Positions 8,778 to 18,105 of a stretch of 64,000 bases of DNA are shown here, piece by piece. The stretch comes from Limnohabitans sp. DM1. GTDB taxonomy: Bacteria; Pseudomonadota; Gammaproteobacteria; Burkholderiales; Burkholderiaceae_C. The stretch lies in assembly GCF_001269385.1 (NCBI RefSeq), contig NZ_CXOO01000011.1, positions 186,001 to 250,000 on the forward strand. Reading direction: 5' to 3'. Under the pieces are notes generated by a model that was not told the DNA's origin, searched no databases, and worked only from the letters and a program-made list of their open reading frames with translations. Both the position numbers and the translations under genes were made by a program. Numbering within the stretch: position 1 is the stretch's first letter; every line of letters starts with the position of its first letter.

Positions 8778-10748
8778 ATGCTGCCTCACCAACTTGAACT
8801 CTTAGCCCCCGCCCGCAACCTGGACATCGGCATCGAAGCCATCAACCACGGCGCCGATGCGGTCTACATTGGCGGCCCCTCGTTCGGGGCGCGGTCCACG
8901 GCCGACAACTCGGTGCAAGACATTGCCAAGCTGGTGCAATACGCGCACCGTTTTCACAGCCGCATCTTTGTCACGCTCAATACCATCTTGCGCGACGACG
9001 AGCTCGAAGGGGCACGCAAGCTGGCTTGGCAGCTGTACGACGCAGGGGTCGATGCGCTGATCATTCAGGACATGGGCCTTCTCGAAATCGACATGCCGCC
9101 GATCCAGCTGCACGCCAGCACCCAGACCGACATCCGCACGCCCGAGAAAGCCAAGTTCTTGCAGGACGCAGGCCTCAGCCAAATCGTGCTGGCTCGCGAG
9201 TTGACACTGCCGCAAATCGCCGCCATCCGGGACGCGGTGGACACCGAGCACACGGTGATCGAATTTTTTGTGCACGGCGCTTTGTGCGTGGCCTACAGCG
9301 GCCAGTGTTTCATCAGCCACGCCCACACCGGGCGCAGCGCCAACCGGGGCGACTGCTCACAAGCCTGCCGCTTGCCCTACGAAGTCAAGGACGCACAAGG
9401 CCGCATCGTGGCGCACGACAAGCATGTGCTGAGCATGAAGGACAACAACCAGAGCGAGAACTTGCGCGATTTGGTGGACGCGGGCATTCGCAGTTTCAAG
9501 ATCGAAGGCCGCTACAAGGACATGGCCTACGTGAAAAACATCACGGCGCATTACCGCAAGCTGTTCGATGAGGTGTTAGCCGAGCGCCCCGAGCTTGCGG
9601 CTTCGTCACATGGCCGCACCACCTTCAGTTTTGAGCCCGACCCGAACCAGAACTTCAACCGCGAGTTCACCGATTACTTTGTGCAAGGCCGCAAGGAAGA
9701 CATCGGTGCTTTCGACACCCCCAAAAACCCTGGTCAACCCATCGGCTGGGTCAGCAAGGTCACGGCTGAGCACGTCGAAATCACCACCGACGACCCCGCC
9801 ACCGAGCTGCACAACGGCGACGGCCTGTGCTACTACGACCTGCAAAAAGAGCTGGTGGGCCTGCAGATCAACCGCGCCGAAGCGGCCAAAGCCAAAGGCG
9901 TCTGGCGCTTGTTCCCCAAAGACCCGATGGACGGGTTCAAGGACTTGCGCCAAGGCGTTCAGGTCAACCGCAACCGCGACATGAGCTGGGTGCGGACACT
10001 GGACAAAAAGTCCGCCGAGCGCCGCATGGGCGTGTGGATGCAGCTGGCCGAAAATAACGGTGGTCTGCAACTGACCCTGACCGACGAAGTGGGCCACAGC
10101 GCTACGGCCCACATGGCCATCGCCTGGCAAGCCCCCAAAGACGCCGCGTTGGCAGAGGACAAGCTCAAAAGCGCTTTAGGCAAATTGGGCGACACCCTGT
10201 TCGAGCCGCTGGACGTGCAGCTCGCCCTGCCCCGCCCCTGGTTTGTGCCGCCTTCCCAACTCAACGCCTTGCGCCGTGATGCCGTACAAGCCCTGGAAGC
10301 CGCCCGTGCCCAAGGCCTGCACCACCTACCGCGTGCCGTGCCCGTGGAGCCGCCAGCGCCCTACCCCGAAGACACGCTGACTTATCTGGCCAATGTGTTC
10401 AACCAAAAGGCCCGCGATTTTTACGCCAAGCACGGTGTGAAGGTGATCGCTGCTGCTTACGAGTCACAAGAAGAGTTGGGCGAAGTCAGTTTGATGATCA
10501 CCAAGCACTGCGTGCGTTTTAGCCTCAGCCTGTGCCCCAAGCAGGCCAAAGGCGTGACGGGCGTGCAAGGCACGGTGAAGGCCGAACCCATGCAGCTGAT
10601 CAATGGCAAGGAAAAACTCACCCTCCGTTTTGACTGCAAACCTTGCGAAATGCATGTGGTGGGCAAGATCAAGAAGTCGGTCTTGAATGCCGTGCCGGAG
10701 AGTCCGGTGCAGTTTTACAAGACACGGCCCGTGGTCGGCATGCACTGA
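8778..10748 (+). CDS. rlhA: U32 family protein, probable 23S rRNA C2501 hydroxylation protein RlhA
   Basis: A 656-residue U32 'peptidase-like' protein. Family motifs include LELLAPARNLDIGIEAINHG at the start (TIM-barrel edge), HASTQTDIRTPEKAKF and FVHGALCVAYSGQCFIS with its conserved cysteine. The signature SANRGDCSQACRLPY (about 190-205) and SFKIEGRYKDMAYVKN are also present. In E. coli the long U32 protein RlhA (about 650 residues) makes 5-hydroxycytidine in 23S rRNA using prephenate, while the shorter TrhP (about 450) acts on tRNA U34. The length and the extra C-terminal part here (about 400-656) point to RlhA. Despite old annotation, protease activity is unlikely. It is separated by 14 bases from the histidine kinase gene. 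Confidence 0.85.
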   Translation: MLPHQLELLAPARNLDIGIEAINHGADAVYIGGPSFGARSTADNSVQDIAKLVQYAHRFHSRIFVTLNTILRDDELEGARKLAWQLYDAGVDALIIQDMGLLEIDMPPIQLHASTQTDIRTPEKAKFLQDAGLSQIVLARELTLPQIAAIRDAVDTEHTVIEFFVHGALCVAYSGQCFISHAHTGRSANRGDCSQACRLPYEVKDAQGRIVAHDKHVLSMKDNNQSENLRDLVDAGIRSFKIEGRYKDMAYVKNITAHYRKLFDEVLAERPELAASSHGRTTFSFEPDPNQNFNREFTDYFVQGRKEDIGAFDTPKNPGQPIGWVSKVTAEHVEITTDDPATELHNGDGLCYYDLQKELVGLQINRAEAAKAKGVWRLFPKDPMDGFKDLRQGVQVNRNRDMSWVRTLDKKSAERRMGVWMQLAENNGGLQLTLTDEVGHSATAHMAIAWQAPKDAALAEDKLKSALGKLGDTLFEPLDVQLALPRPWFVPPSQLNALRRDAVQALEAARAQGLHHLPRAVPVEPPAPYPEDTLTYLANVFNQKARDFYAKHGVKVIAAAYESQEELGEVSLMITKHCVRFSLSLCPKQAKGVTGVQGTVKAEPMQLINGKEKLTLRFDCKPCEMHVVGKIKKSVLNAVPESPVQFYKTRPVVGMH

Positions 10749-10762
10749 AACACTACAGCACC

Positions 10763-12166
10763 ATGGCAGCCTACAACGTCCAAAGCCTCTTCGTCTTCTA
10801 TTCCATCGTCTCGATACTGGGTGGTTTGGTCGCCTGCTTTTACTTCAAGCGGCTGGACACTTCGGCCCGTTACTGGGCTGTGGCTGCGCTGATTGCCGGG
10901 GTGACCAACCTGGCCACGGTGTTTCGCGCCGAGTTACCCCTGCTGTGGTCTTACAGCATCCCGATCGGCTTGAACGGCATGGTTTTTGTACTGATGGGCC
11001 TGGGCATCGTGCGACTGCACAAACACAGTAATCCATGGCGCAGTTTGTTGAGTCTGGGCATCGGCACCGTATTTTTCATTGCGGTCATGGAGTGGTGCCG
11101 CATCCACTACGGCCTTCGGGTCACCGTTGTGCTGTCTGGTGGCCTGTTTGCCGTGACGTCTTTTTGGGGCAGCCATGCCGCCCATGTGTACTACAAGTTG
11201 TCGGGCAACCAGTTTGCGATGCACATGCGCTCAGCGATGATGGGCATTGGCGTGGTCAACGTCCTGCGCACACAAAGCGCCTTCACAGGCTGGGGCTTGC
11301 AGACTTTTGGCGAAGATGCATGGACACTGACCATTTGGTCCATCATGTTTTTATTGGGCATGATGCGCTATTTCAGCTATCTGGGCATGCGCGTCCAGCA
11401 GCAAGCTGACGAAAAGCTCAAGGTGGCGGCTGCACTGGCGAGAGAAGAGGAAGGTCGACGCCTAGGTGGACAACTGGCACGGCTGGAACGCCAACAAAGC
11501 CTGGGGGTCATGTCGGCGTCCTTTGCACACGAGTTGAACCAGCCGCTGACGGCCATCCTCAACTACGCCGAATTGCTGCAACACCAGTTGCGCTCGGGTC
11601 AACTCGTCGAGACGAAGGCCCAGCAGGTGCTGGCCGACATTGTGGCCAGCAGCGCCCGGGCGGGCGACATCATTCGGCGCATCCGGACTTTCATTCAAAC
11701 CGATGTCCTGAACAAAGAACGGGTCGACATCCGAGCGACCATCGCAGAGGTCTGTGCTCTGGTTGAGCCCGAGGTCAGGCGACAAGAAATACGCATCCTC
11801 CAGGACCCCATGCCATCGCCCGTGTGGGTGATGGCAGATGCCGTTCAGCTGTCTCAAGTGCTGTTCAATGTCATGCGCAACAGCATGGAGTCGATGGTTG
11901 GAGCGCCTGTTCGCGACATCCACCTGACCGTCAATCAAGCAGGCCAGGAGATCCGCCTGTCGGTGTCTGACACCGGCCGGGGGCTGACCGACGAGCAGGC
12001 GCGCCAAGCTGGGGATCCCTTTTACACCACCAAGATTTCAGGGCTGGGCATGGGCTTGTCCATTTCTAAAACGATCCTCGCGCAGTTCAATGGCCATTTG
12101 AGCCTGAGAAACACAGGTCAGGGCGTTTGTGCACTGATCATCTTGCCGGTGGCAGATGCCGTCTGA
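10763..12166 (+). CDS. orphan membrane sensor histidine kinase
   Basis: A 467-residue kinase. Residues 1-207 hold about six or seven hydrophobic helices with almost no periplasmic loops, so sensing is probably within the membrane. A coiled linker (about 208-245) leads to the HisKA site SASFAHELNQPLTAIL with His256. The HATPase domain has the N-box LFNVMRNSMESM, the G1 box SDTGRGLTD and the G2 box GLGMGLSISKTIL. The HELNQPLTAILNYAELL form is that of FixL/DctB-type kinases. No response regulator is adjacent. The ATG at 10763 is chosen because hydrophobic sequence begins there; the open frame further upstream overlaps the U32 gene. Confidence 0.88.
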   Translation: MAAYNVQSLFVFYSIVSILGGLVACFYFKRLDTSARYWAVAALIAGVTNLATVFRAELPLLWSYSIPIGLNGMVFVLMGLGIVRLHKHSNPWRSLLSLGIGTVFFIAVMEWCRIHYGLRVTVVLSGGLFAVTSFWGSHAAHVYYKLSGNQFAMHMRSAMMGIGVVNVLRTQSAFTGWGLQTFGEDAWTLTIWSIMFLLGMMRYFSYLGMRVQQQADEKLKVAAALAREEEGRRLGGQLARLERQQSLGVMSASFAHELNQPLTAILNYAELLQHQLRSGQLVETKAQQVLADIVASSARAGDIIRRIRTFIQTDVLNKERVDIRATIAEVCALVEPEVRRQEIRILQDPMPSPVWVMADAVQLSQVLFNVMRNSMESMVGAPVRDIHLTVNQAGQEIRLSVSDTGRGLTDEQARQAGDPFYTTKISGLGMGLSISKTILAQFNGHLSLRNTGQGVCALIILPVADAV

Positions 12167-12310
12167 GCGCCTGCGGCGATGGACATGGGGGGTCAAACCC
12201 GCGATGCTCTTGAAGCCCCCCCTGATGCCGTTACAAACTTTCACGTCCTGGCGCTGGATTGGTCATGGCAGCTGCTAGGATGCATTTTCCATTTTTGACC
12301 AGCCTACATC

Positions 12311-12790
12311 GTGAAGCCTAACCCTGTGCACATCACCTCACGGCATTTGATCACCGGCGCAGTCTTGCTTTCGGCCTTGCTGCTTGCAGGCTGTGCGAGC
12401 ACTGGCGGCAAGCAGAGCGGCATGCCGGTGCTCTATCCGAACGCAGCCTACAAAGCCATGGGCGAACTGGCTGTAAAACAACATCTGAGCCAATGCATGT
12501 CAACAGCGCAGTCAAACGGCCTGAATCCCTACGATGACCACAACGCAGTGGCTTCTGGCGCCAAGACAGGTGCTGCCATAGCCGGGGTCACGGGGGCTGT
12601 CAGTGGTTTGGTGTTTGGCCGTGGCAATTTGAACGATGCCGTCAAATATGGCGCACAAAGCGCTGTGGTCGGTGCCGCAGCAGGGGGCACACGCGGCGCC
12701 TTGAGTCCGCAACGCCCCAACAACATTTACCGCCAGTTTGTTCACCGTTGCGCCAGCGAAAAAGGCCTCGACATCATCGGCTGGCAATGA
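12311..12790 (+). CDS. glycine-zipper outer-membrane lipoprotein
   Basis: A 159-residue lipoprotein starting with GTG. The lipobox LLAGC places the acylated cysteine at about residue 28. The central part is rich in Gly/Ala with zipper spacing (GAKTGAAIAGVTGAVSGLVFG, shown in part, and GAAAGGTRGAL), resembling the OmpA-like glycine-zipper families. The C-terminal part carries two cysteines (in HRCASEKG and upstream SQCMSTAQ) that could form a disulfide. The role is unknown; an envelope structural or channel-forming function is possible. The start is preceded by no strong ribosome site, so GTG is a best guess based on the signal peptide. Confidence 0.75.
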   Translation: MKPNPVHITSRHLITGAVLLSALLLAGCASTGGKQSGMPVLYPNAAYKAMGELAVKQHLSQCMSTAQSNGLNPYDDHNAVASGAKTGAAIAGVTGAVSGLVFGRGNLNDAVKYGAQSAVVGAAAGGTRGALSPQRPNNIYRQFVHRCASEKGLDIIGWQ

Positions 12791-12887
12791 AATCGCCTGC
12801 TTGAGACGGGATGGTTCAAGCGGAAAGAAGCCATCGCTTCAGCAGTGTCCCAAGCGGTTGCAGCGCCAAAGCAGGCACTGAAAATGC

Positions 12888-13844
<957 letters not shown>

Positions 13845-13886
13845 TCGGTGTCTTTCGAGAGTTAAGGATGAAGTCGGGCGTTAAGC

Positions 13887-14366
13887 TTAGCGCAACAAAT
13901 TGTGCAGAGCCTGGCCTTTGACGTTGCGGTAAACATCGAAGTCTTTGTCGATGGACACCACATGGCGAATGTCCAGGCGTTCGGCGGCTTCCGCGATGGA
14001 GGCATCGGCCAAGTCCAGGGGCAAGCTGGCAAAACGCTGGCAGATGCTGAGCACACTGGTCAGGCTCCAGTCGGCGGGTGCGTCCAACGCCAGCGCGCCG
14101 CGCTGAACCCACTGCAGAAAATCGAGTGCCGCTTCGTTGTGGATGCGCCTGGCAAGCAAGGCGCAAACCTCGGTCAACACAGGCCAGGTGGTGTGCAGGG
14201 CGACCTCGGGGTGCGCTTTCAGCCACGCCAGCGTTGGCCGATGCCATTTATCGGCACTGTTGAATAAGGCCAGCAAAGGGCCGCTGTCCATCATGGCTTG
14301 CAGTACCGGTGGTTGGGCCCGCCAGCCTGGACTGGGCTCTTCGGCCATCAGCGCAGGGGTGCTCAT
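13887..14366 (-). CDS. vapC: PIN-domain ribonuclease toxin, VapC-like
   Basis: A 159-residue PIN-domain protein expected to be an Mg2+-dependent endoribonuclease toxin. The acidic active-site pattern is visible: Asp27 in MMDSGPLLAL, Glu66 in VLTEVCALL, Asp118/Asp121 in LDLADASIAE, and Asp140/Asp142 in SIDKDFDVYR. The start at 14366 gives a 4-base ATGA overlap with the antitoxin stop; upstream in-frame sequence is just the antitoxin gene in another frame. The first 20 residues precede the PIN core, so the ATG at M25/M26 is a possible shorter start. The order antitoxin-toxin with overlap is the standard VapBC plan. Confidence 0.82.
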   Translation of the reverse strand: MSTPALMAEEPSPGWRAQPPVLQAMMDSGPLLALFNSADKWHRPTLAWLKAHPEVALHTTWPVLTEVCALLARRIHNEAALDFLQWVQRGALALDAPADWSLTSVLSICQRFASLPLDLADASIAEAAERLDIRHVVSIDKDFDVYRNVKGQALHNLLR

Positions 14367-14617
14367 GAACGACGCAGCTGTTTGGCTTGCACCGCATCCG
14401 CCCATTCGCTTTTGCGGTTTTCCGCCAGATCGGCCGGGCCTGCGAATCGGCCAAAAACGCCCTCGCCCAGCGCCCATGCGGATGCGGTGACAGGGGGCTG
14501 TGACAAATACGCGGTCAGGGCATCGCGCATGACTTCACTCAGGCTTCGGCCTTCCTGTGCGCAGCGCATGCGCAAGGCGTTTTCAAGCTTGTCGGGCAAT
14601 TTGACGGTGGTGGTCAT
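14363..14617 (-). CDS. vapB: ribbon-helix-helix antitoxin, VapB-like
   Basis: An 84-residue protein whose first half is a ribbon-helix-helix DNA-binding domain (TTTVKLPDKLENAL strand plus helices; EGRSLSEVMRDAL turn). The C-terminal half is charged and would wrap the PIN toxin. The ATG at 14617 has CTGGAG upstream. A perfect inverted repeat just ahead of the gene is the likely operator, so the TA complex should repress its own operon. RHH antitoxins paired with PIN toxins are sometimes called FitA-type rather than VapB. Confidence 0.82.
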   Translation of the reverse strand: MTTTVKLPDKLENALRMRCAQEGRSLSEVMRDALTAYLSQPPVTASAWALGEGVFGRFAGPADLAENRKSEWADAVQAKQLRRS

Positions 14618-14628
14618 GGGGACTCCAG

Positions 14629-14647
14629 GTAATAAAATTATTATTAC
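14629..14647 (-). promoter_or_regulatory. palindromic operator of the toxin-antitoxin operon
   Basis: GTAATAA (14629-14635) and TTATTAC (14641-14647) are perfect inverted repeats with a 5-base AATTA centre. The site ends 12 bases before the antitoxin ATG, overlapping the expected promoter. It is a strikingly AT-rich island in GC-rich sequence. Confidence 0.7.
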
Positions 14648-14681
14648 TCGGGGTGGATGACCTGTCAATCTGCATGCCCGA

Positions 14682-17600
14682 TCAGCCCAGCGGCTTGAGC
14701 AATTCGTTCAAATCCGACTCGCCAAACAAAGGCTCTTTGCGCTGAACCGCGCCTTCGTACATGTCTTGGGCCAGTTGTGCCTTGCGCTCTTGCAGGGCCA
14801 GCATGCGTTCTTCAATGGTGCCTTGGGCCACCAGTTTGACCACCCAGACGCTTTGCTTTTGGCCAATGCGATGGGCACGGTCCGTGGCCTGGTTTTCCAC
14901 GGCGGGGTTCCACCATGGGTCGTAGTGGATCACGGTGTCGGCTTGCGGCAGGTTCAGGCCCACACCGCCGGCCTTGAGGCTGATGAGAAACAGGGGCACC
15001 TGTCCGCTGGTGAACTTGTCGATGATCGTGTCACGGTTTTTGCTTTGACCGGTGAGCTTGACCCAGGGGATGCCCAGCGCAGGAAGGGATTTTTCGATCA
15101 ACCCCAGCATTTCCGTGAACTGAGAGAACAGCAAAATCTTGCGCCCCTCGGCCACCATTTCAGGCAGCATGTCGAGCAATCGGGCCAATTTGGCCGACTG
15201 CTGGACCTGGCTGGCCGTGCTGAGCTTGAGCAGCCTGGGGTCGCAGCAGACCTGGCGCAGCTTGAGCAGTGCGTCCAGGATGGTGATCTGTGAACGGCCC
15301 AGGCCCTGGGTGTGCAAGGCTTCGCGCACGGTTTTTTCCATGCCCAGGCGGATGGTTTCGTACAAATCGGCTTGTTTGCCCTCCAGCGGCACCTGCATCA
15401 GGGTTTCGATCTTGGGCGGCAACTCGCTGGCCACCAGGTCCTTGGTCCGACGCAGCATGAACGGGGTGATGCGCGCACGCAGCTGGGCCATTTTTTCGGC
15501 GCTGCCCTGGCGTTCGATGGGGTTGCGAAACAGCTCGGTGAAGCGTTTTTGACTGCCCAAAAACCCGGGCATCAGGAAGTGGAACTGGCTCCACAACTCG
15601 CCCAGGTGGTTTTCGATGGGCGTGCCGGACAGGCACAGGCGGTGGATGACCGGAATTTCGGTGACCACTTGGGCGGCGTGGGTGTTGGCATTTTTGATGT
15701 TTTGCGCCTCGTCCAGCACCAGCAGGTGCCAAGGTGCGGCCAGCCACAAATCGCGATCGCGCGAGAGCAAGGAATAGGCGGTGATGACCACATCAAACCC
15801 GGCCAGATCGGCCACGGTTTCATGCCGTGACAGGCCGTGGTGCACATGGGTTTTGAGTTCAGGGCAAAAACGTGCGGCCTCGCGCTGCCAATTGCCCAGC
15901 AGGCTCACGGGTGCCACGATCAATGCGGGCTGGGTCAGACGTCCGGCCTGCTTTTCAATCAGGATGTGGGCCAGCGTTTGCAGCGTTTTGCCCAGGCCCA
16001 TGTCGTCGGCCAGGATGCCGGCCAGGCGGTGCTCGCGCAAAAACTGCAGCCAATTGAGGCCTTGTTGCTGATAGGGCCGCAGCGTGGCTTGCAAACCGGC
16101 AGGCGGCGGCACCTCGGTCAGGGGGGCCTGGCCACGCATCTGGCGGACCATGTTTTGCAAGCTTTTGGCGCCTTGCCAGACGGCGCCCTCGCCCAAGGAA
16201 GCGGCGGTGCGCAGCGCATCCAGGCGCGACAGGCGCAGCGCGTCGCCATCCCAGTGGTGTCCACGTTCACCGTGCAGTTCCATCAAGGTGGTCAACCAGG
16301 GTTTGATCTTGGACGTGGGCAACTTCACAAAACCAGTGCCCTGTAAATCGGGCAAATACAGATGTGCGGGCAGTTCAGGCAGACCATCGTCCGTGTCTGA
16401 AGCCTGGCGGGCACTGCGGGCCAGCGCTTTCAAAATCTCGGGCACCCAAGGCAGGATGTTGACCCGCTGCCCGTCGATGTCCATGCCCAGCGACAGGTCA
16501 AACCACGGTGAGGTGTCATCTTCACCGCCTGCGCCTTCCAGGTTCACATGCACGTCTTCGGCCAGACGCAGCCAGTGGTTCAGATCGGTATCGGTGTGCA
16601 CCACCAGCCCAGCATCTTGCAAAGGGGCAAAGTCAGATTCCACCCAGTCCAGCCAGAGGGCCGTGCCTTCGGCGCCCGGAATGCCCAGCACATTGTTTTG
16701 CCAAAGTTGAAAACCCAGATCGTCCAGAAGGGTCCAGACCGCCAATTCAGCGACCAAGTCCCGCACCAGCATGCGTGACTGCGCGCCCTGCCCCACGACC
16801 ACGCGGGTTTGCTGATGCGCCCAGTGGCCCACATGTCCTTGGTAATCAAAATCGAGTTGGGCATGAAACAAGCCCTGTTGTTCACGCAAGTGCGGCGCTA
16901 TAGCCGTCAGTTTGAGCACGCCCAGAGGCGCAACTCCCCGTATTTCAGGCATTTTCTCGATCACGGGAGGCAAAGGCAGCGTGCCCAGGCGATCCATCAA
17001 CTGCTGCTGGAGCTTGACCGCCACCCGTTCGGGCACCACCGGCGACTGCGTCAGCAACACGACCTGGTCGGCACTCATGCCCTGGGTGTCCAGCGGACCG
17101 CACAGGCCCTGCGCCGGGTCCACATACAAAGGAGGGTCATTGAGCCCGTGCAACACGCCCGGGCGTGCTGCTTGCATGTGCAGCTTCCAGCCAGGGGGCT
17201 GGTTGTCCTGGGCGGCGACTTCCTGCCAAAGCCCGACAAAGGTGACGGGTTCATCACGCCATTGCAAGGGTCGAAGCGGTGCGCCTTCCCACATCAAACG
17301 CTCGGTTTGGCTGCACATTTGCAGCAACAACTTGGCGGCCAAACCCTGGAGTTTGACCGCGCCGTAAAAACCATAAATGCTGAAACTGTTCAAGGGGGGG
17401 CATGCTTTGAACAGATCGAAGATGCCTCTTTCAGAGGGCAAGCTGTTGCGCCAGATCGGGTCATGCGCCACCGGTTCACTGGTGACTTTTTTGGGCTTGC
17501 TCCACTGTCCGTCGCGCTTGCGCGTGGCGCGAGTGATGCTCAGGTGAAAGACCGGCCTTGGCCCCGTCGTGTTTTGTGACAGCACATACAAAAATTGCTC

Positions 17601-18092
17601 CTGGCTGCTGCCAGGCAGGCTGAAGGTTTGCGAGACGTTGGCGCTTTCAAGGCGACCCAGCCAGTCGCGCACTTGGTACTCGGCCTGTTGTAAGGCGCGT
17701 TCTGCGCGCTGTTGCGATTGCTGCTCGGCCGATTCGCCGTTGGCGGGGCCATCGCCGTGCCCGTGGAGCATCGAAAAGCCCTGCATCGAGGCATGGATGC
17801 CCAGCGCCGCGCCGTGTTTGCACATGCGCCCCACCGGGCAGGTGCAGGTGGAGCGCCAGGCTTGCAAATTTCCCCCTTCGGAGACGCGCAACTGAGCCGT
17901 CACGGTATAGGGCGATGTTTCGCGGCCTTGCACCTTGGCAATCAGACGCCATTCGCCACCGTCGGGCGTCATCTGGGCAGATACCACCTCGTTTTGCAAA
18001 TACAGCGCCGTGCCTTTGGCCCACGAGTTGGAGTCAAAGTAAAACGCCAGCTGCGAGGGCGGAAACCACTTTTCAGAAACCACTGATTTCAT
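14682..18092 (-). CDS. SNF2-family helicase with N-terminal SWIM zinc finger
   Basis: A 1136-residue ATP-dependent DNA translocase. Near residue 85 a SWIM zinc finger is visible (CTCPVGRMCKHGAAL: CxC...CxH). A long middle region of no recognised fold follows. The SNF2 ATPase starts near residue 660: motif I ADDMGLGKTLQTL, motif II VLDEAQNIKN (DEAQ), motif III CLSGTPIEN, and in the helicase-C lobe LFSQFTEML, AGGVGLNLPQAD and TDRAHRIGQKQSVWV. Bacterial SWIM/SNF2 proteins are widespread and of unsettled role, likely remodelling nucleic acid-protein complexes during repair or transcription. The ATG at 18092 (MKSVVSEKWFPPSQ) was chosen over an extension to 18173. It begins 14 bases after the purL stop on the same strand. 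Confidence 0.9.
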   Translation of the reverse strand: MKSVVSEKWFPPSQLAFYFDSNSWAKGTALYLQNEVVSAQMTPDGGEWRLIAKVQGRETSPYTVTAQLRVSEGGNLQAWRSTCTCPVGRMCKHGAALGIHASMQGFSMLHGHGDGPANGESAEQQSQQRAERALQQAEYQVRDWLGRLESANVSQTFSLPGSSQEQFLYVLSQNTTGPRPVFHLSITRATRKRDGQWSKPKKVTSEPVAHDPIWRNSLPSERGIFDLFKACPPLNSFSIYGFYGAVKLQGLAAKLLLQMCSQTERLMWEGAPLRPLQWRDEPVTFVGLWQEVAAQDNQPPGWKLHMQAARPGVLHGLNDPPLYVDPAQGLCGPLDTQGMSADQVVLLTQSPVVPERVAVKLQQQLMDRLGTLPLPPVIEKMPEIRGVAPLGVLKLTAIAPHLREQQGLFHAQLDFDYQGHVGHWAHQQTRVVVGQGAQSRMLVRDLVAELAVWTLLDDLGFQLWQNNVLGIPGAEGTALWLDWVESDFAPLQDAGLVVHTDTDLNHWLRLAEDVHVNLEGAGGEDDTSPWFDLSLGMDIDGQRVNILPWVPEILKALARSARQASDTDDGLPELPAHLYLPDLQGTGFVKLPTSKIKPWLTTLMELHGERGHHWDGDALRLSRLDALRTAASLGEGAVWQGAKSLQNMVRQMRGQAPLTEVPPPAGLQATLRPYQQQGLNWLQFLREHRLAGILADDMGLGKTLQTLAHILIEKQAGRLTQPALIVAPVSLLGNWQREAARFCPELKTHVHHGLSRHETVADLAGFDVVITAYSLLSRDRDLWLAAPWHLLVLDEAQNIKNANTHAAQVVTEIPVIHRLCLSGTPIENHLGELWSQFHFLMPGFLGSQKRFTELFRNPIERQGSAEKMAQLRARITPFMLRRTKDLVASELPPKIETLMQVPLEGKQADLYETIRLGMEKTVREALHTQGLGRSQITILDALLKLRQVCCDPRLLKLSTASQVQQSAKLARLLDMLPEMVAEGRKILLFSQFTEMLGLIEKSLPALGIPWVKLTGQSKNRDTIIDKFTSGQVPLFLISLKAGGVGLNLPQADTVIHYDPWWNPAVENQATDRAHRIGQKQSVWVVKLVAQGTIEERMLALQERKAQLAQDMYEGAVQRKEPLFGESDLNELLKPLG

Positions 18093-18105
18093 GCATTCAG
18101 ACGGT

